From: Macropodus opercularis
Lineage: Eukaryota > Chordata > Actinopteri > Anabantiformes > Osphronemidae
Direction of reading: 5' to 3'
Length of the DNA: 64,000 nt
Assembly: GCA_030770545.1 (NCBI GenBank)
Contig: CM061097.1
Location: forward strand, 4,526,501-4,590,500
Below, piece by piece: positions 35,519 to 48,300 of this stretch. A program made the translations under genes and the position numbers. The number at the start of each line of letters is the position of its first letter. Positions within the stretch are counted from its first letter, which is position 1. A model generated the notes under the pieces. The model did no database searches, had not been told where the DNA came from, and saw nothing but the letters and a program-made list of their open reading frames with translations.

Positions 35519-37088
35519 AGGACGACTAAAGGACAAGTCATTAAAAACTGGGTCAAAGAGAAAGAATGCAGACGGAGAAACACAGCAAGAAGCAGTTCAA
35601 ATGCATTTTTAAAAGTTTCTCTGCTGCCTGCAGCTTTTAGACTGTGTAGAAAACCTTGTGGTCAGGTTTTATCTGATTTGCTGGTGACTTGCGAGAAAAA
35701 CTCCTGTCTTTGAAACAGGAAAGGAGCAGTATTCAATCACTGGTCCGACCTTTAACCTCTCAGACGCGCCTAATAACCGGGCAAGGCCACAACTTGAAGT
35801 AATTTCTCTGCTCACATCTTGAAAAGGAAACCTGAAAACGGACACTTAATGCCGCCGTCTATCACGCACAGCTGAGACGGAATTACACAGTTTTTCCATC
35901 TATTTTTGGGAGTCTGAATCAAAAGGAATCCCCAGGACAGCAGAGGCCCTAATGACAGCTTTCAGCAGTGAGGGGCTGTCTAGATCAAGAGGTGAAAGCA
36001 CCTTCTTCACGATGACACTTGCTCTTAGGCAAATATTTCCCCCATCGCTGATGGAATGGCACCACAAAGGAGGCACCATGAAAATTGCGGGTCTCCGATT
36101 CTGGGTGGCAGGAGGGATGAAATTGTCCCAAAGTGGATCCAGATGGTTATCTTTTTCTCTCCTCAGTCCCCCCACTCATCACTCCATCATTTCCTTCTCT
36201 TTTCTTTCCGTGGAGTTAACTACAGGCCTGGCGATTACTTCAGTCAGGAACGAGCCAAAGCAAACACAAGGCGACAAAGCTGTGGTCTATGAAACAAAGC
36301 GCAGCCTCAAAGTTAAAAGCACAACAGTGCGTTAGTTAAAGCATCCTCAGGGCTCGACGCCTGTGACGGGTGGCTCTTATCAAGACCCCACTGTTTTTAT
36401 TTGTCATTCATTCATGTACATTGTTATAAAGTGAATATAAATTAAGAAAATGACAAGAGAGAGAGAAAAGACACTGAAGAGGAGCGGCTGCGCTGTCCTG
36501 TAGGAATTAGAGCGCAGGGAGATCATGAGATCAGAAGCTGGCTGGTAGTACTGTGTGTTTTAACACGGGTCCAAAACGTCAGGCTCATAAATCATTATTT
36601 AAAAGACGCTTTATATCCTCAACCTGCTCCTCTCAGTGCAGTCAGAGTGTTCGTCACGGTCATTTGCAGATTACTATGAGCTCCCTTCAGATCCCAGAGC
36701 TGTCTTCAATAAAGACGACTGGGACGCGTCGAGTATCGCTGATGTCAACTCTTCATCACATCACTGAGGAAAGAAGAACAAAAGGAGCACCGGAGGAGGA
36801 GGGACTGAACTATGTGCCCTGTGTGAATTACAGAGCGCGGGGCCAGAATGACTCCATCGTGAGATCAGGAGAGGCTGCGTCTCTAAACGTCCAGCCTGAG
36901 GGGAGCCGGGAAATAAAGGAGCAGCAGATTATAGTAATGAGACTGTGATCTGGCTTCCAAAAGATAAGTCTGATCCAGTACAGGTGTGAAAAGAAATGCA
37001 CCAGACGGGCAAACTCAAGCTAGTGTATATCACACAGACGCATTCCTCCACCAAAACCCGGCACATGCTGTACTGTACACCTCTTTGT

Positions 37089-37090
<2 letters not shown>

Positions 37091-37151
<61 letters not shown>
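37091..37151. repeat. (CA)n microsatellite
   Basis: Thirty uninterrupted CA units, the longest pure dinucleotide run outside the 50.7 kb cluster. Confidence 0.97.
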
Positions 37152-37154
<3 letters not shown>

Positions 37155-40100
37155 CTAGTGTGGCTTCTGTTCGTGTCGTCCTCATCATTGCTGCACGGAA
37201 GCAGCTGCGTTTAGCCCAGTAGGGAAAAGTTCCCGTCAGATCCTTTCACGTCTCTGCAGCTACTCTACGCACTAACAAATGTTTAACTAGATGTCACAAA
37301 TACAACACAGTTCAACGGGATCCATGCAACATGATTTAATTGCAGCCACCAAAGTGGACGTTGTTCAGCAGAGTCTGACGTTGTGGGTCAGATGTTTTGG
37401 CCGACAAAGAGTCACAGTGTTAAGAGTAGAAGTAGTGATGCTGCTATTTGGTTATATGCAGCTCAGATTTTTCAAATGGCCATTTTGCGTTTATACATTT
37501 CCTTTAACCTGATCTGCTGACATACAGGACAAATGCCGCGTGAGCCTCGCGCGCCTGCATCTGTCAGCACATACTCGGTCGAACATCAAAGCAGCTCAGG
37601 CAGTAGATCAAAACGTCCATCTGAAAAGTCAAGTGTCAACTTTTTAACTCATCCCAGCTTCCGAGGCTACAGTGGAAAACCCGATGGGCCCCATGTGTGT
37701 AGACAAAGACCACTCACACAGAGCCATGACGCGTCTATAGTTTAATGCGTACGCTGGAGAACACAGTGAAGAGCAGAACGCCGTACAGATCCAGCAGCAG
37801 CAAGGACCAGCGGAGTGGAGATAATTAGAAATAATAAGAAGATGTTAATGACTTTGACCACATTGAGCACGACTCCTGCTGTTAGACGTGAGAAAGCCAC
37901 GTACACAAATCATCAAGTGGTTTAAAAGCTACAGTACGAGGCTTAAGTATCCTGCCACAGGGTCCTTTGGAAAACACAAGCGATAACAGGCTGCTAATAT
38001 ATGTAGGTTGTATGTGAAGGTTTTATTGTGAAGTAGCAGCAGGAAGTCTTGGGAGGAAGTTTTCTACAGTTGTGATTGAGTGATCTAAGTCGCCTACTGG
38101 CCAAAACTTGTCACATCACTCAAAAAATCAGATGAGATTAGAGCGAGTTAGAGCCAGAAGTAGAAAATGCGTCTCCCTGTGTTCTGCCTTTTCAAACGGT
38201 CACAGCCTGAGATTCGAGGCCTGCCGATAAAACTGGCAGCTCATACAGTTTCAGTTCATCCTACAGCACAGCTCAGGTATTAATTTGAAAACCCTTAAAG
38301 GCTGTTTATTGTCGCAACTCTATTTTTAAGGCCTGAGGAAAGTGCCAGAAATATCTGAATATCTGTTTCAGAATAAGGCTGCAACATTTGCGTAAATCAC
38401 GCTGACACTGTAATTAAGTAAGAGTTCTGACGGAGACGGAGGCCCCAAGCTCCAGGCTCTCATCTCTTTTTGATGGTTATCATTTAGATCTGCAAGTCGA
38501 GGAAATTGGACATTAGAGAAGCTAACAGTCCTCAAGTTCACATTAACAGCTGATTTTACTCATTCCAACCTTCCCCTGTCGCTCCTAGTTTTATTCCAAA
38601 CATTTCTAAAGCCGTGTTTACCTGCACAGAAGTAACGCCGTGACTTAATCTGCTTCAAGTGCTCCAGGCATCAATGTTTTTCTAAGTAAGCAGAGAAGCA
38701 TGAGAGGCAGTGGGACCTGGCACGCGGCCATCGCTGTATCAGATGAGAAAGGTTAAGAACATAACACACTGAAACTATTCTTCTCGAACGGTTTGGCTTT
38801 TTGATCTTTGTCTTCGCGGAGCTCTTTAAGTATCACGATCTGCCATCGCTGATAATCGTTTTTATCAGTTCCTGCTGTCATACCGAGTTGAGCTTCATCT
38901 GTGAACCTTATGACAGTTAACATGAGAAAAGGACATCAACTGCGACTGAAGTATACTGGCACATACATCAAAACAGCTCTTCTTTAAAGTGAGCGTCTGT
39001 CACTACCTTGATCTTGGCCATAAATCAAACTTTACACACAGAGTGAATATTGTTCATTTTCACCACTGTGTGTGAACATTGAATTGGACTTTCATATTGT
39101 TGGCGAACAGATTAAACTGATTTTACGATACGTGTCTATCTCCCACACACATGCAAGTATATGTATATGTATATGGACAAGAAAAGAAAATGGGGGATAA
39201 GTTGTGTTTACAGCTGCTACGTGAAACTCAATTACACAGCCAATTTGCGATGCGGTTGATTCCCAGCTCTGATGTGTTCCTGACATAAATAAGATTGCGG
39301 CCCAACAACTGCGTACGCTTACTAGACTGACGGGCGAGGAAAACGCACATGTGGCCCCACGGTCTCCCCACTCGCTGAGGCCGAGTGTTTTCCTGCAGGG
39401 TCCCCTGGTGCCGCTGCCCTCGGACCCCTCAGATGAGGTGAGGTAAGATTTGGAGCCACATTACTGTGCCATCTGTGTGTGCGTCCCGACGTGCTTGTTC
39501 ACGTGCACAATACACGCACGGACAGATATACTCTTGTCATAACCTACACTGACAAACACCTGGACCTGGTTACTGGAGCCAGGAGAGCTGAACACTGCGT
39601 GCATGCCTGAGTGTATAAATGGGGTGTATGGGGACCACAGGGCTGTAGGGTATTCGGCGCTGGAGGCTGTTTTGATATGTTTTCCTTTCTTTCCCCCCCC
39701 TTCTAAGCTCTTGAAAAGGGGGCTCACTTGAAGTCTAGAAAATGAAAGGTGGCTCATCGCTACTACAATGTGCAGACCTCTTCTCACAAATACAACAACG
39801 GAGACAGGGAGGGATTTAGGTCTCACTCCAAAGTCTGAGTAGAGTAGAAATATGGGCTTATAGGAGGAGTCCGTGTTTTTAAGGACGTCATTAAAAGGCA
39901 GTTTACCTTTTAGAAAATGGAGCAGGTTGTGTTTCAGCTGCAAAAATGTGGTTAGTCAGAATGAAAATGTGTTTAACACGCGCACTATAAGCTGCCATAC
40001 GTGTGAGTGTGAATATGCATCACTTACAAACCCTCTAAGTGACGGACAGTCAGTGCTGCTTGACTTTATGAAGTGGATCCACACACACAGAGCCTGCATC

Positions 40101-40514
40101 CATCACATCAGCAGTAGCTCCTGCAATGTTAACGGCGTCTTTACGTTTCGGCATCTTTACACACTAATCACGTCATCACTGCGTTTACTCTGATGCGTCA
40201 TGAAGTGTTGAACCTGGTCCCTGCGACTGAAACACGGACCCAGAAAGACGCACAGACATGAGCCTGAACGCATCCAGGCTGATTCCAACAGACGCGTGTC
40301 CAACAGCCAACAAGCTCAAACTGCGACAGGCTGCCGAACTTTCCACGGCGACACTGGACCAAGATCTACGCTACGAACGACGCAGACACACGAAAACGGG
40401 GCCGTCGGATGTCGGACTACTCACCTCGACAAGAGATCGCGTTGCTTTACTTCGGCGAAGACGCGAGAAGTTTGAAGAGTCGGTTCTGTTCGGGCTGCAG
40501 ACGCGAGTCGGTGC

Positions 40515-40515
<1 letters not shown>

Positions 40516-40561
<46 letters not shown>

Positions 40562-40569
40562 CCTCTCTT

Positions 40570-40604
<35 letters not shown>

Positions 40605-40628
40605 TTCTCTCTTTCTCTCCCTCTTTCT
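40516..40628. repeat. (CT)n-rich polypyrimidine tract
   Basis: About 110 bp of CT units broken at intervals by TTTCTC and CCCTC. It could adopt triplex (H-DNA) forms. It lies about 0.5 kb beyond the distal pdlim5 poly(A) signal candidate. Confidence 0.95.
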
Positions 40629-41099
40629 GGGCTGTATGAGAGGTGATTAGTGCCACAGAACTTTCCGACTCTGCTGACAAAACGTTACAGGACTAAGCAA
40701 AACTAAGGACACCTTCAAATAATAGTTGGCATGTAACATACAGACTTGTTTATTTTTGGTAATTACGTGTCTTTTTGTTGTTTTTACTCACAGTGTGTCT
40801 GTTTTCAGTCCATTTCTCTTTTTTAAGCTGTTTATTGCTTCTCATCTGTTTTAGTTCATTTGAGGGCTGTTTTCATTTCTTTAGGACAATGTTAGTTTCT
40901 GGCTTTTGCGTCGCTTAGTGTCTTCTCCTTTCAGACATATTACTGGTGCTACCGATATTCTGTGTGTATGTACCGTATGTACTTTACTTTGACCTTGAAC
41001 CATCCATTGACCACATTTACCATTTATGTCGCCTCTCTGTTCTAATGGGATTCCTGCATTTAGTGAGGAAAGAAAACATAAAAACACATTTGCACATCT

Positions 41100-41105
41100 T
41101 TTATT
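41100..41105 (-). terminator. pdlim5: distal AATAAA poly(A) signal candidate for pdlim5
   Basis: AATAAA on the minus strand about 1.1 kb after the pdlim5 long-form stop codon. It would give a 3' UTR of normal size. No transcript evidence is available. Confidence 0.4.
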
Positions 41106-41860
41106 AGGCAACATTTCCTTCTGTACTTTTGTGGGTGAGAATTAACGTATAAACCATGATTTCACCTACTGTACAGTTTACTCAAGAAAAAGAAAATCTA
41201 AATAGAACTGATAATGCACTGTGTGTGTGAAGAAACCAAACATGATGCATTGTTTATCAAGTCAAGTGAAATATTAGAAACACAGAAGAAAGTAAAGTCC
41301 ATCTGTTCGCTCATCCAGAGTAGTCAGCCAGTCAGCTGAGCCTTTCCAGAGAGGGCATTCATCCCCTTCCGTAAACACAACAACAATGAACCAGAAATGG
41401 TGTCCTGTATGAAATGACATCATACATAAACAAACCAACATGACTAATGATAATAACATGGCATTCAGCATAGAGAAGCACTGTTTCTATACTGTAGATG
41501 CCAATTATAATATTTAAATATGTTTTTATACTATGACCAATTCTGGCCTTCATAAAATCACAAGACAAGTTTAAAGTGATTTACGTTTAAAAAATAATCA
41601 TTTTTAGTTTTTAAACTGGAAACATTTTGTCAATGTAAACTGTGTCACACAACTAAGAAGGAATCAAATATAATACATGTAATTCATTTTAAGAACACAC
41701 AGCAAAAAGTTTAAATTAATCAAAGTCAACAACGTCTACGCAGGAGCGTTTCTTGTGCATTTATGTGTGTTGTGATATTTTAAAACATGTTTCACCATAT
41801 GTGGACAGATATGATTCATTTAAAGGGTTGTGTTGTCTCGTACTAACAGTTGCAGCCCAG

Positions 41861-41866
41861 TTTATT
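41861..41866 (-). terminator. pdlim5: proximal AATAAA poly(A) signal candidate for pdlim5
   Basis: AATAAA on the minus strand about 350 bases after the pdlim5 stop codon. The proximal and distal signals cannot be ranked from sequence alone. Confidence 0.4.
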
Positions 41867-42217
41867 CAGATCTGAAAATTATGATCAGTACTCTTCTCTC
41901 TGTATTTATATTTGTCGTATGCTCATTCTTTCGGTGCGTTTTAATTACGTTTGTAGTGTAGTTTAACATTATCACCACTAACGGTGATAATGACCAGATT
42001 TGCTGACAGGAAGCCCACGGCTGAAGTAGGTTATATTTTATGATGAGTGTTATTTATACACTACATACGCAGCAGTTGTTTCCTGTATGCAACCTGCAAT
42101 CCAGCACTTTGCTTGTATGAGCATCTTTTTTTTTGTTTCATTGGTGCAAGGACTAAGAGGCGTCTCCTCCCACTAACCACAAGTACGTCCGGCTGAAAAT
42201 GCGAGTGTGAAGAACGT

Positions 42218-42307
42218 TCATATCTTCACTGCGTGAGCATGCTTCTTGCAGAGAGGTTTGTTTTTCTTGGAGAAGAAGGTCTGGCCTTCCAGGCTGGTGC
42301 AGCATAC
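42218..42307 (-). CDS. pdlim5: pdlim5 terminal exon, end of LIM3
   Basis: Acceptor gtttcttctcag, then VCCTSLEGQTFFSKKNKPLC and KKHAHAVKI with stop TGA at 42220-42218. It supplies the last zinc ligands of LIM3 (Cys, Cys, His). Length 90 nt, phase 0. Confidence 0.95.
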   Translation of the reverse strand, partial: VCCTSLEGQTFFSKKNKPLCKKHAHAVKI

Positions 42308-45300
42308 CTGAGAAGAAACACAACAGTAAATACGTTATTTATTTATGTATTTATTTTATCGTCACCTGCGAAACAATGATAACAAGGCAATAGGCTACAT
42401 GTAGCATCGAGTGAACTGGCTGTGAAGCTACTCTTCACTATCTGTGTGTATCTGTTAGCTGTTATGAAGTGTATTTAACTTACAGCACAAACGAAGCATG
42501 TGTCATGCCAGGTGTAACCAATGGCCTCCAGAAACTTGTCTCCAGCCTCGATGGGGAACTCACAGCCATGACAGCCAGTCCCAAACAAAGCGTAGAAGTC
42601 TTCAGGAGACAAAGACACGATCAATAAATAAGCCGCCCATGGCTCAACTGTGATAACAACCCGATTTTCCTTTACTGGGGCAAACGAAGCCCTGGAGAGC
42701 AAAACGGTTCAACGCAGCTCTGGCAGTTTGACTGAAACACAAACTTCAAGAAACACAAAATCCGTTCAGAGCATCATCATCGTCATCGAATCTATCGTGG
42801 AAGATGTTGCATCGTCCAGAGAGCTCGCTACTCACCTTGCTCACAGTATGGTTCTCCATCTTCCAGGTGGAACGTGTTGTTTCTTATTGGCTGCTGACAG
42901 TAAGCGCACAGAAAGCAGTGGACATGCCATGTCTGTTTGAGGGCGTTGATCACCTCCTGCAGAACAACGCAGTTAGTTAGAGGCGTGGGCCGCTATTAGG
43001 AGGACTGACATCCAATATTAATCTGTGTTTGATTCAAACCGATGGACGTATGCGTGCAGCGTGTCAGGAATGTCCTTATCACATGACCCAGCTTAAAAGA
43101 AACATGCTTTCTTTCCCACCCTTAAACTGTGAGAATAGGACAGGGCAGAGATTCAGAGCAAAGTCGGTGGGCCAGAGCAAAATGAAGGATTAGCTGCGAG
43201 AGGGTGAGAAAACCGGTTAATAAGAAGCCATAAGCTGGTTGAAGATGTGTGAGAAACAGAGGGTTGGTGGGGATTCAGGATAAAGAGGATGAAACATGTG
43301 AGGCATGAATGTCAGAGCTGTTACAACAGCAAAGATCTCTGCTCTATGTCGCTGTGTTCATGCTGCACCTGCAGTTTTATCCACCGTTTTAAAATGTAAA
43401 TTCAGCTTAATACATCTGAGACAAACAGACAGTTCAGTGGGTGAAATGACAGACTCATCGCGTCTACACTCACAAGCAGCACATTCACAGCACACATGCC
43501 ACTGGTCCATCTCACCCCCAGTATCTTGGCCTGGCAGCGGCTGCATGTTGGTGCGAAGAACTCTTCATAACAGTGTTCGCAGTAAACAAAACCCTGTTCC
43601 TCCACAAAGCCTATATCCGCTAGAGACGTACGGCAGTGGGCGCAGTTAAATTCCTCCTTATGCCACGATTTTCCCATTGCAACCAAAAACGGTCCTCTGA
43701 GAACAAAAGATGACCAGAGAGAGAGAGAACAGCATATAATGTATGTCCTTACATTTTATAGTAGTACTCAAACCATCCACTAGTCGGCAAAACACAAGTC
43801 AACAAATGACAAAGGGAGAAGAAATCAAATCAAATCAAACTTTACATATCCATACTCCTTCATTACAGCTGTTGGGTCAATGTTTCTGTGAGCATCATTC
43901 TACACTGTGACCTGCTGTGAGCTGTTAAGTTTCTAACAGGCCTCAGCAGCCGTCCCTCACCTGATGACCTTGTTGCAGTGTGCACACATGGGTGTGCGGG
44001 TCCCAGCAGGAATGTGTTCTGCCATCTGGACCAGCGTGTCCTGATCCTTCGGGTGGGGCTGAGGCGCAGGTCGAGTTGGGACGGGATCCCTCGGGACAGT
44101 GCGGTTGCCCTTTATAGTGAAGGACGGGGTGATCAGACCGGGTTGTGGACGATGACCTGCGGGGAAACAGGAGACGTCAGTGATGACAGAACTGTGATGT
44201 GGAGACAAGGTGAAGAGAAGCACAATGTTTTTTACGTGAGTATAAGGTGAAGAAAGGCCCATGTGTGATGTTTGACTTTACAATTACATGACGTGTCTGC
44301 GTGAGCCAGTAGCTACCAGAGCATTGATCTCTATTAGAATGAGGATAAAATAATACATTACAACGCCATTTGTGTAAAAGCTGCTCTCATAAAGACGAAA
44401 GGTGTGGCAGTAATATTTTAGAAACAGAAGACAATTTTAGCTTAAAACAAACCAATATGTATTTGATGAGGCTGCATGTTGAGGATACAAGAGAAGCAGG
44501 TACAGTAAGAGAAAGGTCAGTGCGGCTGAGTTTAAAATATTAACAAGGCATATATTGTTTTAAAATGGCCATTAGCAACAGTTTGCAGCTCCAAATTCAA
44601 AATGGCTACGCGGCTTCCTGCTGTTGGGGCACCATACGACTCGCAGTATATTTTGACGACCCTGGGTCCCTCCGCAGGCGACTGCATTCGTGATTTATGC
44701 TACATCACAAAGAGAAAGTGCGTTGAGGAAACCTGAGTCAAATTCCTCGTATGCGCCCACAGAGCCTGGTTTGGCTAATAAAGCTGAGTGTGAGTCTGAG
44801 ACAGGGAGAAACAATAATACACACCCATCGAATCTCACAGCAGATCTGCGGCTCGACATTAAAAACTTCATCCTAACAACCTGACAGGTCCCTTCAGTAA
44901 ATATTATCTTTCTGACAGAGCGGAGCTGCTGCACGTGCGAGCGATGGAGGCGCCGCAGGCCGAGCGGGGCCTTCTCGCCTGCGTAATGGGCTTCCACGGG
45001 GGGAAGGACGAGAAGAGAGAAAGAAAGTCTACGATGACCTATTTCACAACACATGTCACACTTCAGCCATGGAAAATAAGCCTCCTTCCTCTTGCTAACT
45101 GGCTGCAGCAACATTTAGTCCAACGGCAGTAAATCTCTTCCACACTATGCCAGGATTGGGACCCAAACTTTGTTTTTGCGTGAGGAGAAATAACAGTTTT
45201 CTACTTTGCTTCACTAATCAATCAAAATGCTCCTTTCCTACGTAGGCCTTTATTTTTATGAATCTATTTAAGGAAGGCTACTTTTTGAATTTGTGTGCAT

Positions 45301-48300
45301 TCTCTGTGTCTTGTGCTAAGAAAACAGCTTAAGCGCCGTAGCTCGATTATACTCCATTAGTTCATTTGGTAGAAAAATACCACAAACTGCCTGCAGTAAA
45401 AACACTCGCGCAGAGCCTCACAAGTATACGGTTGTTGGATGTGTTGCTGAAATCCAGGTATTACACTACATACCGTGTTCTTTAATCCGCGTTTGCAAAA
45501 GCTGAATATTATTTCAGTCAGTTATTGTAAGACAGGCCAATTGTGGTCAGGTCCCAGGCCCATAAATCATATTTTATACGGAGCGTATAAATGGCAGGTC
45601 GCTCACTGTGAGCGCTTGTATCGCGACCACATTCCGAACCGTGTTTACCTTGGGCTGCTGCAGGGCCTTTGATCATGGTCTTGATAACTGCAGACTCGTG
45701 GCTGTTGAGCTCAGGCTCCTCAGTCTCCTCGCTGTGCAGAGAGACATGATGGAAAGTAAATCACCTACTTCTTAAATAAATTCTATCAGCGCAGCACATA
45801 AGACTAAGTGATCATGGGTCATACAACAGCAGAATGTGTGTTTCTTTTGCAGGGAAATATCTTTAAAAGCCCACTGGATTCTTAGCCACTGGGGGAAAAA
45901 GACATGCAGAGTGATGGGGAAAAAACATGCACAGTTGCATTTTTCATGTTTCTGTCAAAATACACTTAGACAGACTCCAGACCACCTACCTGCTGACAGA
46001 GCAGAGAAAAATAGGTTACCACAGAATGCAGCTACAGCCACAGCAGAACACAACTCAAGTTTTTGGTGCCCTTCCGAGTTGTGAGTACATAGGCACAAAA
46101 ATACTCCCATGTGCCCCATTTACAGCAGGACAGAGTCCAGGTCAGCGGTTATATGATGGATAGGACACAGGTACTAATACAGCGCCCCCATCCAACACTG
46201 CTGCCAAAATATTAGCTCAAATGACTCTGTAGAGAGCGAGTACTGTAGCCCGGTGCCCAGCCAGACGCCAGAGGACCACTACTAACGATGGAGAGGCAAT
46301 TCATTTAACCATTTCAGTGCTGGGGCTCATCATGACACATTTTGCCATGCGACTCATTTTCAAGACACATATTTTGTACAGGCAAAATGTATACAATACA
46401 AACCTTCATCGTCTCAGCTTTGATGGAACCCAGAACAGTACCTAAGAGTAAGATATCAGTGCGTTCACGTGTGTGTTCATCAGCACCAGCGCCAGAGCTT
46501 GGGTGGGCCCCGAATGTATATTACGGCTGATGCCAACGGTTACATCACATCAGAGGAGTGTTGTGGCAACCGCAGTCGTAGCTACACCGTAAGTTTGAGC
46601 CTGTGTGTGTTTGGTGTGGGTGAGTAAGAACGACAGAGAGAGAGTGATGGAGGCTATCAGATGTAAATAGCCAGACAGACAGACAGGAAGACAGAAGAAG
46701 AATGTTACACTTGTGCGTGCGCTGGCTTCAGTTCAGTAGGTGCCCTGTCTGTCAGCGGCCCCTCCCACCTCTGCTGCGACATTCCTCGAGCACACACACT
46801 TCATCCGAACACATGGGGCATCTATAACAAGACGTGCTCCCAGTAGAGCACACATGACTCCTTCAGAATACTTTATGTAAACCTTCTGAATGACACGTTA
46901 GCCGTGAAACTGAACTGAGTTCATAAGGAAGAGGCGCATAGGTTGAATTTACAGGATCTGCTGCCACAGAGGTCCCAGAGATGGTTGGTTTGATGGCTGT
47001 CAAACATGGCACACACCCCGCTGATATCGTTAAATACTAAATATAACATGATATGTATGAATGTATCAAAACCGTGATTAATATCCACACGGCTAAACAC
47101 TAGACACACAGTGTTGAATGCACGCAGCCGCCAGTGTCAGCATCGATTCCAACTAATCAGCCTATAGCTGGCACAGTCCCAATGTAAAAACCCTCTACAG
47201 AGAAACAGACTGTCAGGCTGCATCACATGTCCCTTCACTCTCATTATTAGGTTATCATTTCGTACACAAGTGTCTCACAGGAGGAGACAGAGTGACACAC
47301 ATTAACTTATTACACTGTATACTCAGCCAGACATGTGGCTGAATGAGTGTAGACGGCAGCCTGACAATAATCAGGTTGTCACTAGCTCAGAGTGTCCCTT
47401 GAACGGCTCAGGGGGTCCTGGGTTTGCGCGCTAAGAAACAATAAAGGTCAAACGGTGGGTAACTTAGCCAGACGTCATAAATTCACTGTTTGCATCAGCT
47501 GGCGGAGAGAGATCCTGCAAAGCACAGGAGCGGCCTCCTCCTCATCGCGCCTATTAAGCTTAGAGATTAAAAGTCATTCATTCAAGTTATCTTGGCGAAC
47601 GAGCTAGCGCCACTCATTCTTGCTTATTGGCTAACAACAGGTGACAGAGCAGGAAATAAGACGCTCCCCAGACTTTCATTCATTACAGCCAATTACAGCA
47701 CAGCTCGTTAATATTCCCCACCAATCAGGCCAATTACGTGGAGCCTTAATTCTATCCTGCAAGGCTGCGATTGGCTGATTAATGGACAGCTCCACTGTTT
47801 TGATGCAGCGGTGAGCCGACCATCTGGACGGACCGAGCAGCGCGTGAGCCTCGTTAGCTGAAGCCATGATTAAAGAGGAAGTGGAGGAAGGAGGGACATT
47901 CATCTTACTTCTTCTTCCTCCCCCTGGTTTTTATTCCAGAGCCACCTTGACTTGCACACAGCTCTGAAGTCGCACTGCGTCACAGGCGGCACAGTCTCCG
48001 TTGTTCTTTGTGTTTGTCTATTTTCAGAAGAGCGCTGCCTAATAATGAGCCTTCTTGTTTGATCGTTTTCAGTGATAATGAGCAAAAAGGGGACATTCCA
48101 CACACCCAAGTGTTTACATATGTAAAGTAACCTCTTGTGTACTGTATCACAACTTGAGATCTTGTTTTGTGCATCTCATAAATGTGTTGGTTTGGTCTGA
48201 ACATTGAACAAATGGTCCATTAACATAGCTGAATGCTGTCCAGCAGCCCTCTCCACCACACAACAGATGGTCTATAATTTAGTACTGTGATATTCTCTGG

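Larger units (their letters stand above)
34701..41099. other. intergenic between bmpr1b and pdlim5, part 3
   Basis: No supported gene. Contains A/T-rich homeobox-like stretches at 34.79-35.24 kb and 38.29-38.66 kb, a GT repeat at 35474-35517, a CA repeat at 37091-37151 and a CT-rich tract at 40516-40628. Confidence 0.55.

Noticed and set aside
36929..37214. ORFs with long Cys-Val or His-Thr repeats
   Set aside because: Translations of the CA/GT microsatellite, as at 35.5 and 50.5 kb.
40258..40680. ORFs with Ser-Leu or Arg-Glu repeats
   Set aside because: Translation of the CT-rich tract at 40516-40628.
47887..47980. Possible pdlim5 exon ending in a Glu run before GTAAGAT
   Set aside because: The donor is good, but no convincing acceptor exists and the phase does not fit the 45731 exon.
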